From: an uncultured Helicobacteraceae bacterium | GTDB lineage: Bacteria; Campylobacterota; Campylobacteria; Campylobacterales; Sulfurimonadaceae | Length of the DNA: 6,782 bases | NCBI GenBank assembly: GCA_903903705.1 | Contig: CAIUZU010000275.1 | Coordinates: 1 to 6,782 of the forward strand | Direction: 5' to 3' | Shown: positions 1-5,454 of the stretch, one piece after another | How the letters are laid out: the number at the start of each line of letters is the position of its first letter | Numbering within the stretch: position 1 is the first letter of the stretch | The notes under the pieces: generated by a model | Told to the model about the DNA's origin: nothing | Database searches by the model: none | Seen by the model: only the letters and a program-made list of their open reading frames with translations | Position numbers and translations under genes: made by a program

Positions 1-1
1 A

Positions 2-478
2 GCGGATTTAGAGGATGTGCCAAATACTTTAACCGTTATGAATGTGTTAAATGGCAGTTTTAGCTCAAAAGAGTATGTTCATAAAATGCAGATGATAGAT
101 AGCAGCTATGAGAGGGAACTCTCAAAGATCTCATTTAGCATAGAGTGTGATGAGACATCAAAAAATTTAGAAGCTTCCATAAAAGAGGGGCTTGGTTTAA
201 AAAAACTGCAGATAAAAAAAAGCAACGGAGAAAAGCACTTTAAAATCCTCGTTACATCAAATATCCAAAGAGCCTCTTCATACGGATTTACGCTTGCTAG
301 AGCTGCGATAGAGATAACAGTGAAAGATTATAAAAATTCTGTTGTGGGAAGCAGCAAATTCAATATTACGGGACAATCTACACAAGGGTATGAGATAGCC
401 AAAGAGAGTGTTGCCATGAAGTTCGGCGAGATGATAAAAAAAGAGGGAATAGGCAAAACCTTGGGGATAGAATTATAA
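2..478 (+). CDS. C-terminal part of an unrecognised protein (5' end outside the window)
   Basis: The reading frame is open from base 2 to the TAA at 476-478, giving about 158 codons. A GTG at 17 is the first possible start inside the window, but no Shine-Dalgarno sequence precedes it and the frame stays open to the window edge, so the true start most likely lies upstream. The visible part has alternating beta-like stretches (FKILVTS, AAIEITVKDY, KFNIT) followed by a C-terminal amphipathic helix (residues from about EIAKESVAMKFGEMIKKEGI) and ends in LGIEL. There is one Cys and no membrane segment. The pattern of paired strands, a Gly/Ser-rich turn and an Ala-rich helix is loosely like small periplasmic lipoprotein domains (LPP20 or TolB-N-like), but this is only an impression and I do not recognise the family. 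It runs the same way as the Bat operon and ends 67 bases before it. The promoter in the gap argues that it is a separate unit. Confidence 0.6.
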   Translation, partial: ADLEDVPNTLTVMNVLNGSFSSKEYVHKMQMIDSSYERELSKISFSIECDETSKNLEASIKEGLGLKKLQIKKSNGEKHFKILVTSNIQRASSYGFTLARAAIEITVKDYKNSVVGSSKFNITGQSTQGYEIAKESVAMKFGEMIKKEGIGKTLGIEL

Positions 479-490
479 CTATTAACACCG

Positions 491-502
491 TTTTGCTATA
501 CT
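491..502 (+). promoter_or_regulatory. Probable sigma-70 extended -10 promoter of the moxR-bat operon
   Basis: The sequence TTTTGCTATACT contains a TGN extension directly before a TATACT -10 hexamer (497-502), one mismatch from TATAAT, and a short T run in front. Housekeeping promoters of Campylobacter and Helicobacter relatives typically have this form, with a T-rich periodic upstream region instead of a clear -35 box, and no -35 box is visible here. Transcription would start near 508-510, leaving a leader of roughly 37 bases before the ATG at 546. It is the only good promoter-like match seen in the intergenic gap, and the later gaps (at most 24 bases) hold none. Confidence 0.6.
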
Positions 503-530
503 TTAGAGAATAAAAAATTAATTTATAAAA

Positions 531-535
531 TAAGG
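531..535 (+). promoter_or_regulatory. Ribosome binding site that decides the moxR start
   Basis: TAAGG lies 10 bases before the ATG at 546. The alternative in-frame start TTG at 537 would sit only one base from it, too close for initiation. The ATG at 546 is therefore preferred. Confidence 0.6.
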
Positions 536-545
536 TTTGAAGTTC

Positions 546-1493
546 ATGATTTCTAAAATAGAGTTGATAAAAAAAGAGGTTTCAAAAGTTGTTGTAGGGC
601 AAGAGAAGATGATAGACGCTCTTCTCATTGCGCTTTTATGTGAGGGGCATATTCTTATAGAGGGTGTTCCGGGGCTTGCAAAAACAACTACCGTAAATGC
701 GCTTGCACAGAGTTTGGGGCTTAACTTCAAACGTGCACAATTTACTCCCGACTTGCTTCCATCAGATATTTTAGGAGCTGAGATATACGATCCGCAAAGC
801 AACAGTTTTAAAATCAAAAAAGGTCCAATTTTTACAAATTTGCTATTGGCGGATGAGATTAACCGCTCTCCGGCAAAGGTGCAGTCGGCTCTGCTTGAAG
901 TTATGCAGGAGAAACAGGTTACTTTAGGCGATACGACTTTTAAGCTAGACCTTCCGTTTTTTGTTATGGCAACCCAAAATCCGGTTGAACAAGAGGGCGT
1001 ATATCAGCTTCCCGAAGCTCAGCTTGACAGATTTATGTTAAAGCTTATCGTCGATTACAACACAAAAGAGCAGGAACTTGAGATTGCAAGACGCATATCA
1101 AGCGGCAATTTTGAAAAAATAAATAGCGTAATAACACATGAAGATTTAGCAGAGCTTAAAAAAGCCGTAAAAGCCGTACATGTAGACCCTCAAGTTGAAG
1201 AGTATATGATAGAACTTGTTAATGCTACAAGAAACCCGAGCGAGTACGGACTTGATGAGATAAAAGATTATATTCAGTTCGGAGCTTCGCCTCGTGTGAG
1301 TATCGATATGTTTAAGGCGGTCAAAGCGATGGCGTTTATGAGAGGAAAAGATTTTGTTACGCCTGTAGATATCGCTTACATCGCAAAAGAGCTTATGCGT
1401 CACCGTATAGTTCTTACTTACGAGGCAGAGGCTGAGGGAATCACAACCGATGAGATTATACAAAAAGTGTTAGAAACCGTAGCGATACCGTAA
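546..1493 (+). CDS. moxR: MoxR-family AAA+ ATPase
   Basis: This 315-residue protein is a full-length MoxR ATPase, a cytoplasmic AAA+ motor that acts as a chaperone-like partner of VWA-domain proteins. The Walker A motif GVPGLAKTT is at residues 40-48 (the Ala before Lys is usual in MoxR), Walker B LLLADE at 99-104 with NRSPAKVQSALLEVM after it, sensor 1 ATQNP at 142-146, the arginine finger in LDRF (Arg162), and sensor 2 GASPR at 246-250 inside the C-terminal lid domain. All catalytic residues are present, so the enzyme should hydrolyse ATP. A TTG at 537 would add three residues, but the ribosome binding site at 531-535 favours the ATG. It is the first gene of the operon, 16 bases before the DUF58 gene, which is the standard order. 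Family assignment is very sure; the exact client protein is unknown. Confidence 0.96.
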   Translation: MISKIELIKKEVSKVVVGQEKMIDALLIALLCEGHILIEGVPGLAKTTTVNALAQSLGLNFKRAQFTPDLLPSDILGAEIYDPQSNSFKIKKGPIFTNLLLADEINRSPAKVQSALLEVMQEKQVTLGDTTFKLDLPFFVMATQNPVEQEGVYQLPEAQLDRFMLKLIVDYNTKEQELEIARRISSGNFEKINSVITHEDLAELKKAVKAVHVDPQVEEYMIELVNATRNPSEYGLDEIKDYIQFGASPRVSIDMFKAVKAMAFMRGKDFVTPVDIAYIAKELMRHRIVLTYEAEAEGITTDEIIQKVLETVAIP

Positions 1494-1509
1494 ATCTAGG
1501 TATTTGGTT

Positions 1510-2340
1510 ATGAGTAAATTACAGAAAATTTTAGTTCGTGCAAGACGCCAAGTCTTTAGCGAAATGGTCGGTAACAATCCATCCATTTTTCAAGGCGAGG
1601 GATATGACTTTATCGAGCTTAGAGAGTACATGGCAGGCGATGATATCCGCAAAATCGATTGGAATATCACTGCTAAGATGCAGCGACCCTACATCAAGAT
1701 ATTTCGTGAAGAGAGAGAACTTAGTGTTGTTGTCGTCTCTATTTTAAACGGAAGCGTTCATTTTGGATCTAAAAAGTTCAAGCAAGAGAGCATTGCCGAG
1801 GTGGCTGCACTTTTGGGGTATTCAACGCTAAAAAACGGAGATCTGCTTAGCTCGTATATATTTACGGATGAGATGATTTCACACTTAAGCCCGAGCAAAA
1901 AACTTCATAGCGTTCAAAGAAGCGTTGAAGAGATTTTAAACTTTGATGCCATAAACAAAAAGGTTGATTTTAAATTTATCGCAGATACGCTTTTTAAAAG
2001 GTTAAAGAGAAGATCCCTTATATTAATCGTGGGCGACTATTTTGAGATTCCGGACTTTAGACTTTTAGCAAAAAAACATGAGGTAATCTCTGTTATAGTA
2101 AGAGATCACCTTGAGGAAAATCCGCCAAGTATGGGTTTTGCATCTTTGGTAGACCCAGAAAGCGGAGCAGTTTTGGAAGGTGATTTTAATGCTTCAAGTG
2201 TTAGGGCATATAGCCAAAAGGTTGCTGCACATGACCATAAGCTATTTGAAGTTTTGAGAAAAGAGGGCATACGATTTACAAAAGTATATACCGATGCAAC
2301 GCCAAGCGTAGCACTTCGCAGACTTTTTGAGGGAAGATAG
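1510..2340 (+). CDS. DUF58 protein with a degenerate VWA-like domain
   Basis: This is a 276-residue cytoplasmic-looking protein with no signal peptide or membrane segment. Residues 29-51 carry the DUF58 hallmark: GEGYDF, then LREYMAGDD, then IRKIDW, followed by FREERE near 65-70. A VWA-like fold follows, and the C-terminal family signatures are visible: RRSLILIVGDY (Asp176 in the place of the usual SDF), RDHLEE (198-203) and DPESG (215-219). The usual DxSxS metal-site motif after the hallmark is replaced by ILNGS at 78-82, so divalent metal binding is doubtful. DUF58 proteins are constant partners of MoxR ATPases, but their molecular role is not settled. TAGG at 1497-1500 is nine bases from the ATG at 1510; an in-frame TTG at 1504 is only three bases from it and is less likely. 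The stop TAG directly abuts the next ATG. An alternate-frame ORF inside (1538-1747) is a shadow. Confidence 0.95.
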   Translation: MSKLQKILVRARRQVFSEMVGNNPSIFQGEGYDFIELREYMAGDDIRKIDWNITAKMQRPYIKIFREERELSVVVVSILNGSVHFGSKKFKQESIAEVAALLGYSTLKNGDLLSSYIFTDEMISHLSPSKKLHSVQRSVEEILNFDAINKKVDFKFIADTLFKRLKRRSLILIVGDYFEIPDFRLLAKKHEVISVIVRDHLEENPPSMGFASLVDPESGAVLEGDFNASSVRAYSQKVAAHDHKLFEVLRKEGIRFTKVYTDATPSVALRRLFEGR

Positions 2341-2742
2341 ATGGCACAAAGTTACGATATCCCGCTTCATGATATAAAGCCGATAGTTGAGATAGAGGAG
2401 TATTCGCTCTACTACTTTTTAGGCTTCGCTTCTTTTGCCCTAGTTTTGGTTGCAGGAGTTGCTTATCTTCTCTACATGTGGCTAAAAAAACGAAACCGAT
2501 ATAACAGAAGAAAAGAGCACTTTAAACTTTTAAATTCGCTTGATTTAAGCAACACAAAAGAGAGTGCTTACGCAATCACGCTTTACGGTGCTACTTTTAA
2601 AGATGACAGTCCAAGACACAAAGAGATGTATGACAATTTGCTCGGCAGACTTGAAGCATACAAATATAAAAAAGAGGTCAGTTCGTTTGATGGTGAGGTT
2701 ATAGGCTATATAGAGCTATACAAGGGCATGATGGATGTTTGA
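2341..2742 (+). CDS. Small single-pass membrane protein in the DUF4381 position of the Bat operon
   Basis: This is a 133-residue protein with a short N-terminal segment, one strong membrane helix at about 23-47, and then a basic stretch (KKRNRYNRRK) and a helical tail that should be cytoplasmic by the positive-inside rule. In MoxR/DUF58/Bat operons this position, after DUF58 and before BatA, is normally taken by a DUF4381 protein of similar size and topology. The short LHDIKP at 9-14 resembles the L-R-DI-x-x-P start of that family, but the Trp/Pro-rich motif before the helix is absent, so the assignment rests mainly on position and topology. Start choice is firm: GAGGGAAG at 2329-2336 precedes the ATG, which directly follows the upstream stop in the same frame. 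Its 3' end overlaps the next gene by eight bases. Function is unknown; a linker between the cytoplasmic pair MoxR/DUF58 and the membrane Bat proteins is an inference. Confidence 0.8.
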   Translation: MAQSYDIPLHDIKPIVEIEEYSLYYFLGFASFALVLVAGVAYLLYMWLKKRNRYNRRKEHFKLLNSLDLSNTKESAYAITLYGATFKDDSPRHKEMYDNLLGRLEAYKYKKEVSSFDGEVIGYIELYKGMMDV

Positions 2743-3664
2743 TGGAGTCTACTTTGAGTTTGTGCAGGTTGCACTCTTAATCACTCTTTTTATCTTCTGT
2801 GCCCTCAAGTGTAAAATGAGGCTCTCTTCTATCTACTTTCCTCATACCGGCGAGTTTTTAAAGAATTCCATCTCAACATCGAAACTGCTTTTTTTCTTAA
2901 AGTGGGTTGGGATTGTCATGATGATTTTAGCACTCATGTCGCCTGTAAAAGATGAAACTTATGCGCTAGACCCAAAAGACGGCTATGAGATAGCACTTAT
3001 TTTAGACGCTTCTGAGTCTATGACGGCTAGAGGTTTTGACAGATCTAACGAAAATTTAAACCGATTTGATGTTGTAAAGAGCATAGTTAGCGACTTTATA
3101 ACGCAAAGAGAAAACGACAATATAGGTCTAGTCGTATTTGGAGCTTTTTCATTTATCGCTTCGCCGCTTACGTATGATGAGAATATTTTAAATAAGATTG
3201 TCTCACAACTCTATATCGGCATGGCAGGGAGATATACGGCACTCAACACCTCACTCGCACAAGGCGTAAATCTTTTGAAGATGAGCAACTCAAAAACAAA
3301 AGTGGCTATTTTGCTAACAGACGGGCACAGCACGCCTGAGGTAGATAAAATCCCTCTTGATGTAGCTATAGAGATGGCAAAAAAAGAGGGGATAAAAGTT
3401 TATCCCATAGGTATCGGAATGCCGCATGAGTACAACAGAGAAGTGCTGTTAAAAATCGCAAATGAGAGCGGCGGAGTCGCTTTTGGAGCTTCAAATGCAA
3501 GCGAGTTAAAAGAGGTATATGCAAGAATCGATGCACTGGAGAAGTCGAAGATAGAGAGTGAGAGTTTAAACTACACAAGATACTACTATCAGTTTCCTCT
3601 TTTCGTATCGCTTCTTGCTCTGATGTTATATATCTATTTGAGAAATAAAAGAGGGTATGAATGA
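2735..3664 (+). CDS. batA: BatA-type VWA-domain inner-membrane protein
   Basis: This 309-residue protein has membrane helices at about 9-25 and 51-70, a VWA domain at about 84-270, and a C-terminal helix at 287-302 ending in a basic tail (RNKRGYE). This is the BatA/BatB layout, in which the VWA domain is predicted to face the periplasm. The MIDAS metal site is complete: DASES at 91-95, Thr168 in GRYTALNTS, and Asp196 in LLTDG. Between DASES and the following helix there is a slightly longer loop (RGFDRSNENLNRF) than the NRL form seen in the next gene. The start is fixed because an in-frame TGA lies at 2729-2731; AAGGG at 2722-2726 is eight bases upstream. It overlaps the previous gene by 8 bases and the next by 4 (ATGA), so translation is coupled. 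Which VWA gene is called A or B follows order and the TPR fusion of the next one. Confidence 0.93.
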   Translation: MFDGVYFEFVQVALLITLFIFCALKCKMRLSSIYFPHTGEFLKNSISTSKLLFFLKWVGIVMMILALMSPVKDETYALDPKDGYEIALILDASESMTARGFDRSNENLNRFDVVKSIVSDFITQRENDNIGLVVFGAFSFIASPLTYDENILNKIVSQLYIGMAGRYTALNTSLAQGVNLLKMSNSKTKVAILLTDGHSTPEVDKIPLDVAIEMAKKEGIKVYPIGIGMPHEYNREVLLKIANESGGVAFGASNASELKEVYARIDALEKSKIESESLNYTRYYYQFPLFVSLLALMLYIYLRNKRGYE

Positions 3665-5430
3665 GCTTTTTACATCCTGAATTTTTCTACTACATGTTGC
3701 CTCCGCTGCTTATTCTCTTTGGGTTTTTGCTTACTCAAAAAGAGTCACATGAGCACTTCTTTAGCAAGGACGTTATGGATAAACTTCGTGTGAGTTCGAA
3801 CTCTCTGACTCTTAAAGCCAGAAATGCACTCTTTTTGCTTATGGCTTTTTTTATGATTATTGCTCTTGCACAGCCTGTTATAAAAGAGGGTAAAGTTAAA
3901 GTAAAGGCAAAGAGTGCAGATATTATAATCGCTCTTGATATATCAGACTCCATGCTTGCAACAGATCTCTATCCAAACCGTCTTGAAGCTGCAAAACAAA
4001 AAGTGCTCACGCTTTTAGGCGAGGCACAAAATGAACGAATCGGTGTTGTTGCGTTTGCAAAGAACTCCTATCTTGTCTCACCTCTAAGTTTTGATACAAA
4101 GGCTGTAGCATTTTTGATTCGCCAGCTAAATACGGCATCAATTACCGAAAAAGGAACGGATTTTTTATCTGTTTTAAATGTTGTCTCTAAAGAGAATGAA
4201 AAAAGAGATAAAAAGTATCTTCTCATTTTAAGTGACGGCGGGGATAAGAGCAGTTTTGATGCTGAGGTAGAACTGGCTAAAAAGCACAATATTACGGTGT
4301 TTGTCTTAGGCATGGCAACACAAAAAGGCTCTCCCATCAAGCTTCAAGACGGAACATTTATAAAACATAACGGTGATATCATCATCTCAAAACTAAATGA
4401 AAAAATTGCCGATCTCTCAACTAAAACGGGAGGTGTCTACATAGAGGCAACGACATCTTCAAACGATATAAAAACAATGCTGAGCGAGATAACAAATATA
4501 AGTGATAAAAAAGAGCTCAAAAGTGCAGAAATCCAAAAACATACGCCTCTTTTTTACTATCCTCTCGGAGCGGCACTTTTTATTTTGCTTCTCGCTACAA
4601 GCTCTATAAAGAGAAGTGTAGCTCCGCTTCTGCTCTTTTGTCTCTTTTTAAACTCTCCAAATGCCGATGCCGGAATGCTTGATTTTATGGATCTCAAAAG
4701 TGCAAAAGAGGCATACGAAAATGGAGAGTTTGAAGAGTCGGCAAAACTTTATGAAAAGTATGCACATGAGAGTGCAAAGCCGGAAGCCTACTTTAATGCC
4801 GCAAATGCCTACTATAAAGGGCAAAAATATAAAGAGGCGATAGAGTCTTACAATAAAGTATCGTTTGAAAATAACGAGGCAAAAGCAAAAAACCTGTCAA
4901 ATTTGGGAAATGCCTATGCCAAAGAGGCAAATCAGGGCAGTTTGCAAAAGGCAAAAGAGTCTTATGAAAAATCTCTCAGTATCGCAGAAGACTATGCAAC
5001 ACGAGAAAACCTCAAAGAGGTTGAGAAACTTTTAGAAAATCTTAAAGAAGAGTCTAAAGAGGAGAAAAAAGAGTCTCAAGATAAAAAAAAGAAGAGTGAT
5101 AACTCAAAAGATAGTCAAAAAAAAGATTCAAGCAAAGATGAGAGTGCTAAAGAGAACAAAGAGAAAAAGTCTGATGATTCAAACGACCAAAAAGAGCAAA
5201 AGAAAAAATCAGGAAGCGGTGACTCCAAAGAGGAGAGAAAAAAAGATGAAAATAGCACAAAAGGTTCACAAACGCATTCACAAAAGAGTGATGAGAAAGA
5301 GAAGATGAGTGATGCGGAGCAGCAGAAATGGATAGAGCAGTTAGGTGCTCAAACAAGTACATATCTCTACAAATTGAGTGATGAAAAATCAAACTCTACA
5401 TCTACTCCTAACGGTGAGAAACCATGGTAG
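3661..5430 (+). CDS. batB: BatB-type VWA membrane protein fused to a BatC-type TPR domain
   Basis: This 589-residue protein has two parts. The BatB half has membrane helices at about 8-24 and 55-73, a VWA domain at about 86-280 with an intact MIDAS (DISDS 93-97, Thr166 in KGTD, Asp192 in LSDGGD), the family's typical loop and hairpin (about 218-245, containing LQDGTF), and a third helix at about 298-314. A second hydrophobic stretch (320-330) follows, ending in ADA-G at 335-338. The BatC half has about three TPR-like helical pairs (344-441), a Lys/Glu/Ser/Asp-rich stretch (462-549), and a C-terminal helix EQQKWIEQL with a tail ending EKPW. By the positive-inside rule both the VWA and TPR parts would be periplasmic. 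TPRs bind proteins; the partner is unknown. The start is fixed by an in-frame TGA at 3658-3660 and by AGAGGG at 3650-3655. Such VWA-TPR fusions are known in proteobacterial Bat operons, while Bacteroidetes often keep them separate. Confidence 0.94.
   Translation: MSFLHPEFFYYMLPPLLILFGFLLTQKESHEHFFSKDVMDKLRVSSNSLTLKARNALFLLMAFFMIIALAQPVIKEGKVKVKAKSADIIIALDISDSMLATDLYPNRLEAAKQKVLTLLGEAQNERIGVVAFAKNSYLVSPLSFDTKAVAFLIRQLNTASITEKGTDFLSVLNVVSKENEKRDKKYLLILSDGGDKSSFDAEVELAKKHNITVFVLGMATQKGSPIKLQDGTFIKHNGDIIISKLNEKIADLSTKTGGVYIEATTSSNDIKTMLSEITNISDKKELKSAEIQKHTPLFYYPLGAALFILLLATSSIKRSVAPLLLFCLFLNSPNADAGMLDFMDLKSAKEAYENGEFEESAKLYEKYAHESAKPEAYFNAANAYYKGQKYKEAIESYNKVSFENNEAKAKNLSNLGNAYAKEANQGSLQKAKESYEKSLSIAEDYATRENLKEVEKLLENLKEESKEEKKESQDKKKKSDNSKDSQKKDSSKDESAKENKEKKSDDSNDQKEQKKKSGSGDSKEERKKDENSTKGSQTHSQKSDEKEKMSDAEQQKWIEQLGAQTSTYLYKLSDEKSNSTSTPNGEKPW
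4612..4671 (+). other. Signal-peptide-like junction between the BatB and BatC halves
   Basis: Codons 318-337 of the fusion encode a basic start (KRS just before), a hydrophobic core (APLLLFCLFL) and a small-residue end NADA before Gly338. This has the n-, h- and c-region order of a Sec signal peptide with an AxA-type cleavage site. It could be the leftover signal peptide of a once separate batC, serving now as the fourth membrane pass that returns the chain to the periplasm. Whether signal peptidase cuts here cannot be told from sequence. Confidence 0.5.
5044..5307 (+). other. Low-complexity purine-rich segment encoding a charged K/E/S/D linker
   Basis: Codons 462-549 of the BatB/BatC fusion consist almost only of Lys, Glu, Ser, Asp, Asn and Gln, with no hydrophobic core, so this part is very likely disordered. 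On the plus strand the DNA is strongly purine-rich, with two runs of eight A at 5083-5090 and 5117-5124. BatC-type proteins commonly carry such a charged linker between the TPRs and the conserved C-terminal helix. The basic ORF in another frame here is a by-product of this composition. Confidence 0.8.
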
Positions 5431-5443
5431 AGAATTTTATATA

Positions 5444-5448
5444 AAGGA
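5444..5448 (+). promoter_or_regulatory. Ribosome binding site supporting a TTG start for batD
   Basis: AAGGA lies six bases before the TTG at 5455, an ideal spacing and the best match to the anti-Shine-Dalgarno sequence in this operon. The next candidate, ATG at 5473, would be 24 bases away and would remove the basic start of the signal peptide. Confidence 0.7.
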
Positions 5449-5454
5449 AAAAAA

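Noticed and set aside
515..524. Perfect 10-base palindrome AAATTAATTT just after the promoter, a possible operator
   Set aside because: It is pure A/T in an A/T-rich leader, short, and has no matching second site, so chance is the better explanation.
537..545. TTG at 537 as the moxR start
   Set aside because: It leaves only one base after the TAAGG site, while the ATG at 546 has a workable spacing of ten.
518..1463. Minus-strand open frames opposite moxR (518-817 and 1146-1463)
   Set aside because: They are antisense to strongly conserved MoxR motifs, and the products look like random Cys/Ser-rich composition.
5096..5308. Lys/Arg-rich open frame in another plus-strand frame
   Set aside because: It is a by-product of the purine-rich linker in the BatB/BatC fusion; the composition alone explains the lack of stops.
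5431..5454. Possible terminator or promoter between batB and batD
   Set aside because: The gap is only 24 bases, holds the batD ribosome binding site, and shows no inverted repeat or -10 element.
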